Shown here one piece after another: positions 15,743-25,281 of a stretch of DNA of 62,238 bases (within the stretch, counting starts at the first letter, position 1; every line of letters starts with the position of its first letter). The DNA is taken from positions 1 to 62,238 of the forward strand of contig VXOI01000043.1 in NCBI GenBank assembly GCA_009840175.1. Direction: 5' to 3'. The DNA comes from Chloroflexota bacterium. Its GTDB lineage: Bacteria; Chloroflexota; Dehalococcoidia; Lucifugimonadales; UBA3495. Both the position numbers and the translations under genes were made by a program. The notes below the pieces were generated by a model. The model ran no database searches. It was given only the letters and a program-made list of their open reading frames with translations, and had not been told where the DNA came from.

Positions 15743-15788
15743 TGAGTTACGCCCTCACCCTAACCCTCTCCCGGAGGGAGAGGGAATT
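15743..15788. repeat. Dispersed palindromic repeat, CTCTCCC/GGGAGAG family
   Basis: GAGTTACG followed by CCTCACCCTAACCC and CTCTCCCGGAGGGAGAGG repeats the design of the 4540-4614 element. It lacks an obvious right-hand CGTAAC end. It sits immediately upstream of aroK. Confidence 0.65.
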
Positions 15789-15794
15789 TGTGAT

Positions 15795-16331
15795 ATGACG
15801 CCTCCCCGCAACATCATCCTGGTGGGCTTCATGGCCTCGGGCAAGACCAGCGTAGGCCGCGCCCTCGCCGAGCGGACGGGCTGGACGCTGGTGGACGCCG
15901 ACGACGTCATCGTGGCCCGCGCCGACAAGCCCATCCACCGCATCTTCGCCGAGGACGGCGAACCGGCCTTCCGGGAACTGGAGCGTCAGGTCATCGCCGA
16001 CCTCTGCGCCGGGGAGCGGCAGGTCATAGCGTCGGGCGGCGGCGCTTTCGTCAGTGAACAGAACCGCGGCGTGATGCTGTCGGGCGGGATGGTGTTCTTC
16101 CTCTCCACCAGCCCCGCTGTCATACTGAGGCGGGTGCAGGAAGAAGACGCTGGCGGACCCATCCGCCCGCTGCTGGCCGTGGACGACCCGGAAGCCCGCA
16201 TCGCGGAGCTGCTGTCCCAGCGGATGCCGGCCTACGCCCAGGCCCACCACACCGTCGAGACAAACGCGCTGACGGCAGAGGGGGTGGCGGAGCATATTAC
16301 GAGCATCTGCGGAATTGTTATATCCTGTTAG
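15795..16331 (+). CDS. aroK: Shikimate kinase
   Basis: This 178-residue enzyme phosphorylates shikimate at the 3-hydroxyl in the chorismate pathway. The P-loop GFMASGKT lies at 11-18. LVDADDVIV provides the Asp pair that binds shikimate and Mg. FRELERQVI, IASGGGAF (GGG shikimate loop) and RPLL (lid region Arg) all match the family. It is followed after 40 nt by aroB, the usual pairing. The start follows the repeat, with TTTGTGATATG as the local context and no strong Shine-Dalgarno. Confidence 0.95.
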   Translation: MTPPRNIILVGFMASGKTSVGRALAERTGWTLVDADDVIVARADKPIHRIFAEDGEPAFRELERQVIADLCAGERQVIASGGGAFVSEQNRGVMLSGGMVFFLSTSPAVILRRVQEEDAGGPIRPLLAVDDPEARIAELLSQRMPAYAQAHHTVETNALTAEGVAEHITSICGIVISC

Positions 16332-16371
16332 CATTGCATCAATCATTACGTGAATAAACGGAGCAAGAATC

Positions 16372-17487
16372 ATGCCTGAAGCCAACACTACCGACCCCAA
16401 CCTCGCCGCCACCGTCCACCACTCCGGCGGCTCCTACCCCGTCGTGGCAGGATGGGACATCCTTGACGGCCTGGGGGAGCGGCTCGCGGACGTGGGCGTC
16501 CGGGGCGCTGCGTACATCATCACCGACGACAACGTCATGAACCCCTACGGGCGGCGGGTGCAGCGGTCGTTGCAGGCTGCCGGGATTCCGGCCCACTGCT
16601 TCATCATCCCGTCTGGCGAGTCCAGCAAGAGCTTCGAGTTGGCCCAGGCCATCTACGGCTGGCTGGCCGAGCGCAAGGCCGAGCGGGGCCACGCCATCGT
16701 CAGCGTCGGCGGCGGCGTGCCCGGCGACCTCGGCGGCTTCGTGGCCGCCACCTACCTGCGCGGCATGGCCTTCGTCCAGGTGCCCACCAGCATGGCCGCC
16801 ATGGTGGACGCCTCCATCGGCGGCAAGGTCGCCATCAACCTGCCCCAGGCCAAGAACCTCGTCGGGGCCTTCTACCAGCCCCGGGGCGTCTTCGCCGACG
16901 CCTCGGCGCTTTCCACCCTGGGCAAGCGGGAGCTGGCCGAGGGCTGGGCCGAAGCCATCAAGCACGGCTTCATCCTCGACGCCGAACTGGTGGACGTGTT
17001 CGAGGAGCACGCCGAGGCCTTGATGGACGTGGACCCCGAAATCTCCGCCGACGTCATCCGCCGCAGCATGGCCATCAAGGCCGAGGTGGTCAGCCAGGAC
17101 GAGCGCGAGACCCTGGGCATACGCATCCTGCTCAACTACGGCCACACCATCGGCCACGCGCTGGAGGCGTCCACCGAATACGGACGATTCCTGCACGGCG
17201 AGGGCGTGTCGGTAGGTATGATGGGTGCGGCCCGCATGGCCGCCGAGATGGGCCTGATGTCGCCCGCCATCGTAGACCGCCAGCAGCGCCTGCTGGAGCG
17301 CTTCAGCCTGCCCATCAGCGCCCCCGGCGTCCCCGCCGAGGACGTGCTGACCGCAATGTCTCTCGACAAGAAGGTACAGTCTGGTACCAACCGCTGGGTC
17401 ATGCTGGAAGACGTGGGCCGCTCCGTAGTCCGCCAGGACGTCCCCTGGGAACTGGTCGAGCGCACAGTGCGTGACCTGACGGGGTAG
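16372..17487 (+). CDS. aroB: 3-Dehydroquinate synthase
   Basis: This 371-residue NAD- and metal-dependent enzyme converts DAHP to 3-dehydroquinate. Visible family motifs are SVGGGVPGDLGGFVAATYLRG, VPTSMAAMVDASIGGK with the conserved Asp/Lys, NLVGAFYQP, EGWAEAIKHG (metal Glu and Lys), and LNYGHTIGHALE plus LHGEGVSVGM giving the two metal-binding His residues. Length is normal. GGAG precedes the ATG. It forms an operon with aroK, and no other aromatic genes are in the window. Confidence 0.97.
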   Translation: MPEANTTDPNLAATVHHSGGSYPVVAGWDILDGLGERLADVGVRGAAYIITDDNVMNPYGRRVQRSLQAAGIPAHCFIIPSGESSKSFELAQAIYGWLAERKAERGHAIVSVGGGVPGDLGGFVAATYLRGMAFVQVPTSMAAMVDASIGGKVAINLPQAKNLVGAFYQPRGVFADASALSTLGKRELAEGWAEAIKHGFILDAELVDVFEEHAEALMDVDPEISADVIRRSMAIKAEVVSQDERETLGIRILLNYGHTIGHALEASTEYGRFLHGEGVSVGMMGAARMAAEMGLMSPAIVDRQQRLLERFSLPISAPGVPAEDVLTAMSLDKKVQSGTNRWVMLEDVGRSVVRQDVPWELVERTVRDLTG

Positions 17488-17520
17488 GTCTGAACCAACT
17501 GGGATTATTGTTCGGAATCA

Positions 17521-17937
17521 GTGGATATGGATGAAGATAGGGCCCCGATAGAACCTTTCGACGACGATGCGGAATCTGTCGCCGATTACCGGAAACAATC
17601 ACGCGAATTCCTGGACAGGGGACGCGGATACCTGGCGAACGGTGATCTCCACCAGGCTGCGGAAAAGGGCTGGGGAGCCGCAGCCTGGATGGCCAAGGCG
17701 GCAGCGGAAGCGCAGGGCTGGAAATACTCAAGGCACGACGAGTTTTTTACTGTGATGTATAAGGCGCAGGACCTCTCGGGCGATGGGCGGGTTCGCGCCT
17801 TGGGGAATACTGCGAATACCCTGCACGGGTACTATTACACACGTAAGCGGTTCCTCCGTCCCGAAATCATCGGAGCGAGTCTGGACGACATGGAAATGCT
17901 GTTGGACATCCTGCAACCGCTGACGGAAGAAGGATAG
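17521..17937 (+). CDS. PaREP1/HEPN-like small protein
   Basis: This 138-residue, mostly helical protein has the run SREFLDRGRGYLANGDLHQAAEKGWGAAAWMAKAAAEAQGWKYSRHDEFF (given in part), which matches the PaREP1/PaREP8-type HEPN superfamily. Proteins of this type pair with nucleotidyltransferases or act as RNases, but the RxxxxH HEPN motif is not clear here and no partner nucleotidyltransferase is next to it. The start may be the GTG at 17,521 or the ATG six bases later. Confidence 0.7.
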   Translation: MDMDEDRAPIEPFDDDAESVADYRKQSREFLDRGRGYLANGDLHQAAEKGWGAAAWMAKAAAEAQGWKYSRHDEFFTVMYKAQDLSGDGRVRALGNTANTLHGYYYTRKRFLRPEIIGASLDDMEMLLDILQPLTEEG

Positions 17938-17958
17938 GTGGAGAGCACCTCCCTGCCG

Positions 17959-19023
17959 CTAATGTCCCTGCGACTCCTGCCCGCGCTCCCTCGCCCGCGC
18001 CATCAGCCCCAGCAGCAGCAGGCACATCCCGCCGCCGCTGCCCAGCAGCACCGTCGAGGCTACGGCTGACAGAAAGCCTGCCCCCGGCACCGCCTGCGAC
18101 ACTTCCTCCAGCGCTACTGCCACTGCCCCCGTCAGTATCAGCAGCCCGTAGAGGAAGCGGATGCGCGACGGCTCTATGCGGCGGGTGGCGCTAGCCCCAA
18201 GCTGCGAACCGATGGATGCCGCCGCCAGCATCAGCACCGCCATCATCGGGTCTACACGGTCCGACAGGGCATAGGCGAAACTCCCCACCGAGCCGGTTAT
18301 GATTATCTGGAACAGGTCGGTGCCTATGGCTATGGTGGTGGGGATGCCCAGCACGAAGATGAGCACCGGCATCAGTATGAACCCGCCGCCCGCGCCCAGC
18401 ATCCCGGCGATGAACCCGATGCCGAAGCCAATGCCCATCGGCACGAAGACCGATATGCGCTCTATCCCCGAAACCGGAAGCGAAACATAGGTTTCGACCC
18501 GCCCCACGCCCGGAATCCCGATCCAGTGCGGCGGGATCCGCAGCGACCGCACCCGGTGCGTCAAGGCAAGGGTCGAGATCTGCTCGGACCCTCCCCCTCT
18601 GCGCTGTGAACGCATGGGGCTGATCCGCCAGTAGTCGTACAGGATGAACAGCCCCAGTACCGACAGGAACCCCACGTAAACGTAGCGGATTACCGGCCCG
18701 GCGATGCCCGCGGCTTCCAGTCCCGAGTTGACCCACTCCGCCAGGAAAATGGCAGGTATGGTGCCGGTCACCATCAGCGCGCCCAGTTTGAAGTCCACGT
18801 TGCCCAGGCTGCGGTGCTTGAAGGTGTTGATGATGGAGGTTCCCATCACCAGCGTCAGCCCGGTGCCCACGGCGTAAACCGGCGGCACTCCGAACACCAG
18901 CAGCCCGCCGGTGATGAGGAACCCGCCGCCCACGCCGAAGAACCCGCCCAGCATCCCAACGATAACGCCGAGGAACACCAGCAGGGCTGGGTGAACCACA
19001 ACGTCGGCGTTAGGGAAGTACAT
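17959..19023 (-). CDS. TauE/SafE-family membrane exporter
   Basis: This 354-residue polytopic membrane protein has the two family half-repeats: GVIVGMLGGFFGVGGGFLITG near the N-terminus and GFIAGMLGAGGGFILMPVLI in the middle. About eight to nine hydrophobic segments are present, with a charged cytoplasmic loop (SPMRSQRRGGGSEQ) between the halves. Relatives export sulfite, sulfoacetate or other organosulfonates. It overlaps the small membrane gene upstream by 14 nt, so the two are co-translated. Confidence 0.9.
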   Translation of the reverse strand: MYFPNADVVVHPALLVFLGVIVGMLGGFFGVGGGFLITGGLLVFGVPPVYAVGTGLTLVMGTSIINTFKHRSLGNVDFKLGALMVTGTIPAIFLAEWVNSGLEAAGIAGPVIRYVYVGFLSVLGLFILYDYWRISPMRSQRRGGGSEQISTLALTHRVRSLRIPPHWIGIPGVGRVETYVSLPVSGIERISVFVPMGIGFGIGFIAGMLGAGGGFILMPVLIFVLGIPTTIAIGTDLFQIIITGSVGSFAYALSDRVDPMMAVLMLAAASIGSQLGASATRRIEPSRIRFLYGLLILTGAVAVALEEVSQAVPGAGFLSAVASTVLLGSGGGMCLLLLGLMARARERGQESQGH

Positions 19024-19195
19024 CGTCCCCTTCCGCCGCCGGTCTGCGGCTTAGTCCACGCAGAGCCGCGGCTAGGCGGAAGAACCCGCCCCAGAACAGG
19101 GTCAGCGACACCGCAACGACGGCCATCACCCCCAATACGAACACCGCCCATATCAGGGGCTGGCCGGAACTGAGACCTGTAAGAAATTCGTTCAT
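19010..19195 (-). CDS. Small single-span membrane protein
   Basis: This 61-residue protein has one hydrophobic segment (LIWAVFVLGVMAVVAVSLTLFW, about 14-35) and a basic tail (ALRGLSRRP). I do not recognise a family. The 14-nt overlap with the TauE gene supports a real, coupled small subunit or accessory of that transporter. Confidence 0.6.
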   Translation of the reverse strand: MNEFLTGLSSGQPLIWAVFVLGVMAVVAVSLTLFWGGFFRLAAALRGLSRRPAAEGDDVLP

Positions 19196-19223
19196 ATCCG
19201 CGCTGGGCTATACTGAAACGTGA

Positions 19224-20447
<1,224 letters not shown>

Positions 20448-20449
20448 TA

Positions 20450-20518
20450 ACCACAGAGAACACAGAGGCCACAGAGAGAAAAATTAAACCCCTCCGTGGC
20501 CTCTGTGTTCTCTGTGGT
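20450..20518. terminator. Perfect 23-bp inverted repeat between convergent genes
   Basis: The arms at 20,450-20,472 and 20,496-20,518 (begin ACCACAGAGAACACAG, end CTGTGTTCTCTGTGGT) are perfectly complementary around a 23-nt A/T-rich loop. The sequence belongs to an ACCACAGAG dispersed repeat family, with a related copy at 34,481. Its position between tgt and the MoaD-like gene suits a bidirectional terminator. Confidence 0.65.
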
Positions 20519-20537
20519 GAACTAAATTCAGAGCTTA

Positions 20538-20816
20538 TCAGCAGCCGCCGGCCACCGCCGGAACGATGCTAACTTCGTCGCCGGAACTGGTGGCGGTGTC
20601 CAGCCCGTCCAGGAACCGCACGTCCTCGCCGTTCAGGTAGATGTTGACGAAGTAGCGCAGTTCGCCCTCCTCGTCCAGCAGGCGGTCCTTGAATCCGGGG
20701 TAAGCGCCCTCCAACTCTTCAACCATCGCGCCCAGGTTGCCGGACTCCACTTCCACCTTATCCTTTCCGCCGGTCATCCGCCGCAGCGGGGTAGGGATAC
20801 GGACCACAACGCTCAT
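20538..20816 (-). CDS. MoaD/ThiS-family sulfur-carrier-like protein ending in Gly-Gly-Cys
   Basis: This 92-residue beta-grasp protein has VVVRIPTPLRRMTGGKDKV, NLGAMVEELEGAYPGFKDRLLDEEGELR and VNIYLNGEDVRFLDGLDT, the usual order of the MoaD/ThiS/CysO fold. The C-terminus is IVPAVAGGC, so the essential di-glycine is followed by one extra Cys instead of being terminal. Such carriers are adenylylated and thiocarboxylated at Gly-Gly; relatives with extra residues need a protease first. It is 74 nt downstream of thrC and co-oriented with it, recalling cysM-cysO style pairs in which the carrier feeds a PLP enzyme. Confidence 0.87.
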   Translation of the reverse strand: MSVVVRIPTPLRRMTGGKDKVEVESGNLGAMVEELEGAYPGFKDRLLDEEGELRYFVNIYLNGEDVRFLDGLDTATSSGDEVSIVPAVAGGC

Positions 20817-20890
20817 CAGGGAAACTCCTTGCTAAATAACCGAAACGTAATGTCTAAAATACCTTCCGACATTCGCAGCGTTTAAGCTGG

Positions 20891-22171
20891 CTAACCGTTA
20901 AACGCCGCCTCGAACGAACTTATCGTCGGCTTGATGGTCAGCGGGTTGACCACCTCGTCTTCCACCGCTTCCTGAGTCTTCAGGCCGTTGCCGGTGATGT
21001 AGACCACGGTCAGCTCGTCCGGCCCGATGGCGCCCTTCTCCGCCAGGTGGGCCAGCGCCGACACCGTGACGCCGCCGGCTGTCTCGGTGAAAATGCCCTC
21101 CGTCTCGGCCAGCAGCCGGATGCCGCTGACAATCTGGTCCTCCGGTACCGCGTAGGCTGAGCCGCCGGAGTTGTTGATGACCCGCAGCGAGTAGATGCCG
21201 TCCGCCGGGTTGCCGATGGCCAGCGACTTGGCCAGGCTGTCGGGCCGCACTGGCGTGATTCGCGCTTCGTCGTTGTCCCACGCGCTGACGATGGGCGAGC
21301 AGCCCTCGGCCTGCGCCATGTGCATCTGCGTGGTGACCGCCGGATGATGCACCGTGTTCTGGTCCGGGCCGAAGGAACTGGCCTCAACGCCGTCCAGCAG
21401 GCCCAGGCAGGCCAGCTCGTTGAAGCCCTTCCATATCTTGGTGAACATCGCCCCCGAGGCCGAAGGTACCACCACGTGGTCGGGCAGACGCCAGCCGAGC
21501 TGCTCCGCCACCTCGTAGCCCAGGGTCTTGCTGCCCTCGGCATAGTAGGGGCGCATATTGATGTTGACGAAGGCCCACCTGTAATCGTCGTTGTCGGCCA
21601 GCTCGCTGCACAGGCGGTTCACCTGGTCGTAGGTGCCGTCCACGGCCACCAGCGTCGGGCCGTAAATCGCCGCGCCAACAACCTTGCCGCGCTCCAGGTC
21701 GGCGGGAATGAACACCACGGCGCGCATACCGGCGCGGGCGGCATGGGCCGCGACGCTGCACGCCAGGTTGCCGGTGGAGGCACAGGAAATCGTCTCGAAG
21801 CCGAACTCTCTCGCCTTCGTGGCCGCCACCGACACCACTCGGTCCTTGAAGGAAAACGACGGGTTTACGCTGTCGTTCTTGATGTAGAGATTGTTCAGGC
21901 CCAGCCGCTTGCCCAGGTTGTCTGCCTTGAGCAACGGGGTGTAGCCCGCCATGATGTCCACCGGGTTGTCGCTGTCGGCGGGCAGCAGGTCGCCGTAGCG
22001 CCAGATGCTCAACGGCCCGGCTTCGATGCGGTCCCGGCTAACCACCTCCGAGATGGTGGCATAGTCGTAGACCACTTCCATCGGGCCGAAGCAGAAATCA
22101 CAGACATTCACGGGAGAGGCGGGCTGCTCGCGCCCGCACTCGCGGCACTTGAGACCACTTACGAAAGCCAC
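20891..22171 (-). CDS. thrC: Threonine synthase (PLP-dependent, zinc-ribbon N-terminus)
   Basis: This 426-residue enzyme converts O-phosphohomoserine to threonine. It starts VAFVSGLKCRECG, with a CxxC...CDFC zinc ribbon as in archaeal/actinobacterial thrC. The PLP lysine lies in NPSFSFKDR, the substrate-loop SCASTGNLACSVAAHAA follows, and the phosphate-binding region is ASGAMFTK. The GTG at 22,171 is chosen because GGAGG sits 11 nt upstream; a longer frame exists. The neighbouring MoaD-like gene raises the possibility that this enzyme is a sulfur-accepting O-phosphohomoserine or O-phosphoserine lyase instead, but the motif set is that of threonine synthase. Confidence 0.9.
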   Translation of the reverse strand: MAFVSGLKCRECGREQPASPVNVCDFCFGPMEVVYDYATISEVVSRDRIEAGPLSIWRYGDLLPADSDNPVDIMAGYTPLLKADNLGKRLGLNNLYIKNDSVNPSFSFKDRVVSVAATKAREFGFETISCASTGNLACSVAAHAARAGMRAVVFIPADLERGKVVGAAIYGPTLVAVDGTYDQVNRLCSELADNDDYRWAFVNINMRPYYAEGSKTLGYEVAEQLGWRLPDHVVVPSASGAMFTKIWKGFNELACLGLLDGVEASSFGPDQNTVHHPAVTTQMHMAQAEGCSPIVSAWDNDEARITPVRPDSLAKSLAIGNPADGIYSLRVINNSGGSAYAVPEDQIVSGIRLLAETEGIFTETAGGVTVSALAHLAEKGAIGPDELTVVYITGNGLKTQEAVEDEVVNPLTIKPTISSFEAAFNG

Positions 22172-22264
22172 TGAACCAGGTTCCTCCACCCAGAGTAAAA
22201 CGACAATCCCGCCCACGGCAGGCAAAGAAAAACACCCGGCGCTGATAGCCCCAAGCTGCCGCCG

Positions 22265-22293
22265 ATGGTAGCAAAGCCCCCACTTATTGTCAA
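22265..22293 (-). promoter_or_regulatory. Promoter of thrC and the MoaD-like gene
   Basis: A perfect -35 TTGACA (22,288-22,293) is followed by a 17-nt spacer and a -10 TACCAT (22,265-22,270) on the minus strand, giving a leader of roughly 85 nt before the thrC GTG. Confidence 0.7.
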
Positions 22294-22333
22294 TCGGATT
22301 GCCGCCCGGTCATAGCGTTCCAATCTAGGCGCT

Positions 22334-23000
22334 TTGCCCAGCTCACCCCCCGTCATTCCCCCCTTCGCAGGACTCCAACCCCCTATCTACCACCCACAGA
22401 ACCCGCCTGAACCGGAACGCTGCCGCCCCCAACGGAGCAATCGTGCCTTCAAGTTCATCTGGGTCTGCACTGAGTCTGTCGAAGGGGCTTGTCCTCATTT
22501 TGCTGACACTCGCGCCTTGCCAAGTCCGGTGACACCTCTCTAACATCTATTACGGATGGCAGGAATGGGGCGCTTTGGGGAAGTGTCCCAAACGGGGGAT
22601 GGCGAAAGATAGGACAAGATGGACACTTTTAGTAGAGGTGTCCGGCCCGCTGGAAGGCTCGATCTCCCTGGTTCTTCCCGAACCGGAGAGCAACCAGTTA
22701 TAGCTGAAATGACCGGAAATGACCGGAAATGACTGGAAAACAATTTTTTTTGCCCACGGTCCCGGCAATAGCGCGGCCCGGCGGGCCACTGGCCGTTGCA
22801 ATCGGCATCTTTCAACAGGCTCAGTATGGAGGACGCCCAGCAAGTTCTGAAACCTTGGTGTGGTCTCTTGTCTGAAGCAAAAGTCGCAGGATCAAACAAT
22901 GGAGTCCAGTCAGCGAAATCCCAAAGTCAAACGAATCACAGTTCAGACAATCCCTCAGTATAGACGCTTGACCACGGCCGCAGGGCCAACGCCGCAACAT
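22334..23000. other. Intergenic stretch of about 670 nt without a recognisable gene
   Basis: It contains a copy of the CTGAGTCTGTCGAAGGGG dispersed repeat (about 22,472), 3.5 tandem copies of a 10-bp unit GAAATGACCG (22,706-22,740) followed by an A/T run, and no frame with family features on either strand. Base composition drops toward AT at 22,850-22,960, just before the MFS promoter. Confidence 0.5.
22706..22740. repeat. Short tandem repeat, 10-bp unit, 3.5 copies
   Basis: The unit GAAATGACCG is repeated head to tail, with the third copy changed to GAAATGACTG. Confidence 0.8.
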
Positions 23001-23002
23001 CA

Positions 23003-23032
23003 TTGAAACATTCGCAACCACAGGGGTAGAAT
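23003..23032 (+). promoter_or_regulatory. Promoter of the MFS transporter gene
   Basis: A -35 TTGAAA (23,003-23,008), an 18-nt spacer and a -10 TAGAAT (23,027-23,032) give a start about 30 nt before the ATG. Confidence 0.65.
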
Positions 23033-23071
23033 GGGCCTTTCTACGCGCATCCACCCCGGCAGCGGCTTTTG

Positions 23072-24484
23072 ATGCTTAGATTCGGACTGCGACCCGAGGG
23101 ACTGGTTGTCGGAAACCGTCGTATCCACTACGCCTTCGTCATCGTGGCCGTGGCGACGGTTATGTGGATGACCAGTTCCAGTATGCGCTTCGCCGTGGCC
23201 ATCCTGGTTCCTCAGATGACGGACCTGTTCGGCTGGAGCATCGGCTTCATCACCCTCGGCTTCACCATACAGTGGATGCTGTCCGCCGCCCTCAGTCCTA
23301 TCTGCGGCTGGCTCAGCGACCGTTACGGCGTGCGCCGCGTAATGTGGGCCGGAGGCCTCCTGTTCATGGCCGGCATGGTGCTGACCGGCATCATGACCCA
23401 GCTTTGGGAGTTCTACCTCTACTTCGGCCTGTTGCTGGCCGCCGGTATGGCCTCCTTCCAGGTAACTTTGGTTTCCGGCGTCACCCTCTGGTTCCGCCGG
23501 AACCTCGGCCTGATTATGGGCGTATTGCAGGGACTTCAGGGCCTCGGCACGGGACTGGCCATCCTCATGGTGTACCTGCTGTTCGACCGGTACGGCTGGC
23601 AGGTCACCTTCTGGGTGCCCGGAATCGCTGGAGGAATCATCCTCCTGGCCCTGACCAGGTGGTTCTACAACGAGCCGGCTGACCGGGGCTTGACCCAGTG
23701 GGGCGCGCCCGCCAACGAGCCGGTGCGCCGGTTGCAGAACAACGCCGTCGCCAAGCTCCGCACCAACGTCTTCCTCAAGCAGGTGCAGAAGACCTTCGCC
23801 TTCTGGAACCTGGCGACCATTCATGGCCTCGGATGCGCCGGACACAACATCATTCTGATCCTGCTGGTGGCCATCGCCATTGAGGATGGCATTTCCGATG
23901 GCATGGCGGCCATGATCTACCTGTCCCTCACCGTGGTCAGCACCTTGACCCGCTTCGCCGTCCCCGTCCTGGCCGACATCATCGGCAGCAAGTGGGTCAT
24001 GAGCGTCTGCTTCGGGTTGCAGACCCTTCCCATCCTGATCCTGTTCGTAGCTGGCGACAGTGTTCCTCTCTACTTCCTGTTCGCCGTGCTGTTCGGCATC
24101 GGCATGGGCGGCGAAATGACCGCCTTCCCCATAATCAACCGCCAGTATTATGCCGACGCCCCCACCGCCACCGCCTACGGATGGCAGATGATGGGCGCGG
24201 GCTTCGGCATGGCCCTCGGCCCGGTGGCCGCGGGCTTCCTCCGCGACATCACTGGCGCATACATCTGGCCTCTCTGGCTGTCCTTCGGTCTCAGCGTCCT
24301 GGCGGTTGTCGCCATCATGTTCCTGCCCAGCACTAGGCACCTCCAGTTGCCCGATTGGGAAGAGGCCCTCCCACCGGAGGCCAGAGGCAACGTCGGCAGA
24401 GCAGGGGCGACTCCTGAACCTGCCGCGGCCCCCTCCCAGCCTGCCGCTCCCGCAGGCGCCACCGGCGATGGCGATGGAGACTAG
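23072..24484 (+). CDS. Major facilitator superfamily transporter
   Basis: This 470-residue protein has twelve predicted membrane segments. The cytoplasmic loop-2 motif GWLSDRYGVRRVMW is the MFS signature, and the central loop separates two six-helix halves. The pattern (RNLGLIMGVLQGLQGLG, PADRGL) resembles the monocarboxylate/oxalate-formate antiporter group. The C-terminal 45 residues are an Ala/Pro-rich cytoplasmic tail. The ATG at 23,072 is preferred to the TTG just before it. The substrate is unknown. Confidence 0.9.
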   Translation: MLRFGLRPEGLVVGNRRIHYAFVIVAVATVMWMTSSSMRFAVAILVPQMTDLFGWSIGFITLGFTIQWMLSAALSPICGWLSDRYGVRRVMWAGGLLFMAGMVLTGIMTQLWEFYLYFGLLLAAGMASFQVTLVSGVTLWFRRNLGLIMGVLQGLQGLGTGLAILMVYLLFDRYGWQVTFWVPGIAGGIILLALTRWFYNEPADRGLTQWGAPANEPVRRLQNNAVAKLRTNVFLKQVQKTFAFWNLATIHGLGCAGHNIILILLVAIAIEDGISDGMAAMIYLSLTVVSTLTRFAVPVLADIIGSKWVMSVCFGLQTLPILILFVAGDSVPLYFLFAVLFGIGMGGEMTAFPIINRQYYADAPTATAYGWQMMGAGFGMALGPVAAGFLRDITGAYIWPLWLSFGLSVLAVVAIMFLPSTRHLQLPDWEEALPPEARGNVGRAGATPEPAAAPSQPAAPAGATGDGDGD

Positions 24485-24498
24485 CCTATGTCCTCTGA

Positions 24499-24540
24499 AA
24501 TCCCCTCTCCCTCCGGGGGAGGGTTAGGGTGGGGGCGTAA
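24499..24540. repeat. Dispersed palindromic repeat, CTCTCCC/GGGAGAG family
   Basis: CCCCTCTCCCTCCGGGGGAGGG with GGTTAGGGTGGGGGCGTAA is the reverse orientation of the 15,743 copy. It directly abuts the TTG start at 24,541, and its G-rich tract is the only possible Shine-Dalgarno for that gene. Confidence 0.65.
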
Positions 24541-25251
24541 TTGTCCGGCCTGACCATCTCGGCAACGGAGCTGGGCAGCTATGCCAGCTTCCGGTTTTGC
24601 GGACGCTGCGCCTGGATACGTCTGCACGTCAAGCCCCTGCCCTGGCAGAGTTTCCCAGGCATCTTCAGCAGCATTGACCGCTACACCAAGCAGATCGTGG
24701 TCAACCACCTGGCCCGCGAGGGGTGCCTGCCCTCATGGATGGCAGAAATCGGCGACGCCGTGACCAGCTTGGACCCGCCCCACTGGTCCAGGTTCAAGGC
24801 AACCGACGACGCGACGGGCGCAACCCTGCGAGGCGAGGCCGACGCCATGTTCAGGCTGGCTGACGGCGCCTGCGCCATCGTGGACTACAAGACCTCACGA
24901 TACAACCCGGAGAACCAAAGCCAGCACCGAGTCTATCGCGCCCAGCTCAACGCCTATGCCTGGATCGCCCAGCGCCTCGACTTCCCGCCGGTATCCCGGC
25001 TGGCCCTGATATACATGGAACCCGCCAGCGATTCCGAAACGGCGGACGCCCCGGAAGTGGTGGACGACTCAGGCTTTGTCTTGGGCTTCCGACCCAGGGT
25101 GGTAGAGGTGAAACTGGACCTCAACCGCCTGATTCCCCCGCTGCTGCGTCAGGCCGCCCGCACCCACGCGATGCCGCACCCGCCGCCGCCCCGCGAAGGC
25201 TGCAAGGACTGCGCGGCTCTGGATGCCCTGCGGAACACGCTGACCGGGTAG
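24541..25251 (+). CDS. PD-(D/E)XK nuclease-family protein (Cas4/AddB-nuclease-like)
   Basis: This 236-residue protein has the PD-(D/E)XK core: GEADAMFRL (Asp) followed by CAIVDYKTSRY (D-Y-K), then a QLNAYAWIAQ helix with the conserved Gln/Tyr. It begins with an SATELGSY helix and a Cys pair (FCGRC), and ends with GCKDC. Four Cys split between N- and C-termini resemble the iron-sulfur cluster of Cas4/AddB nucleases, though with a 2+2 split. The start codon is TTG within the tail of a dispersed repeat. No CRISPR or recombination partner genes are adjacent. Confidence 0.8.
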   Translation: MSGLTISATELGSYASFRFCGRCAWIRLHVKPLPWQSFPGIFSSIDRYTKQIVVNHLAREGCLPSWMAEIGDAVTSLDPPHWSRFKATDDATGATLRGEADAMFRLADGACAIVDYKTSRYNPENQSQHRVYRAQLNAYAWIAQRLDFPPVSRLALIYMEPASDSETADAPEVVDDSGFVLGFRPRVVEVKLDLNRLIPPLLRQAARTHAMPHPPPPREGCKDCAALDALRNTLTG

Positions 25252-25281
25252 ACCCCTGCCACTCAGTGGGCACGGAATGGT

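Noticed and set aside
20891..22225. Threonine synthase start at 22,225
   Set aside because: The GTG at 22,171 has a GGAGG site and matches the position where the zinc ribbon begins.
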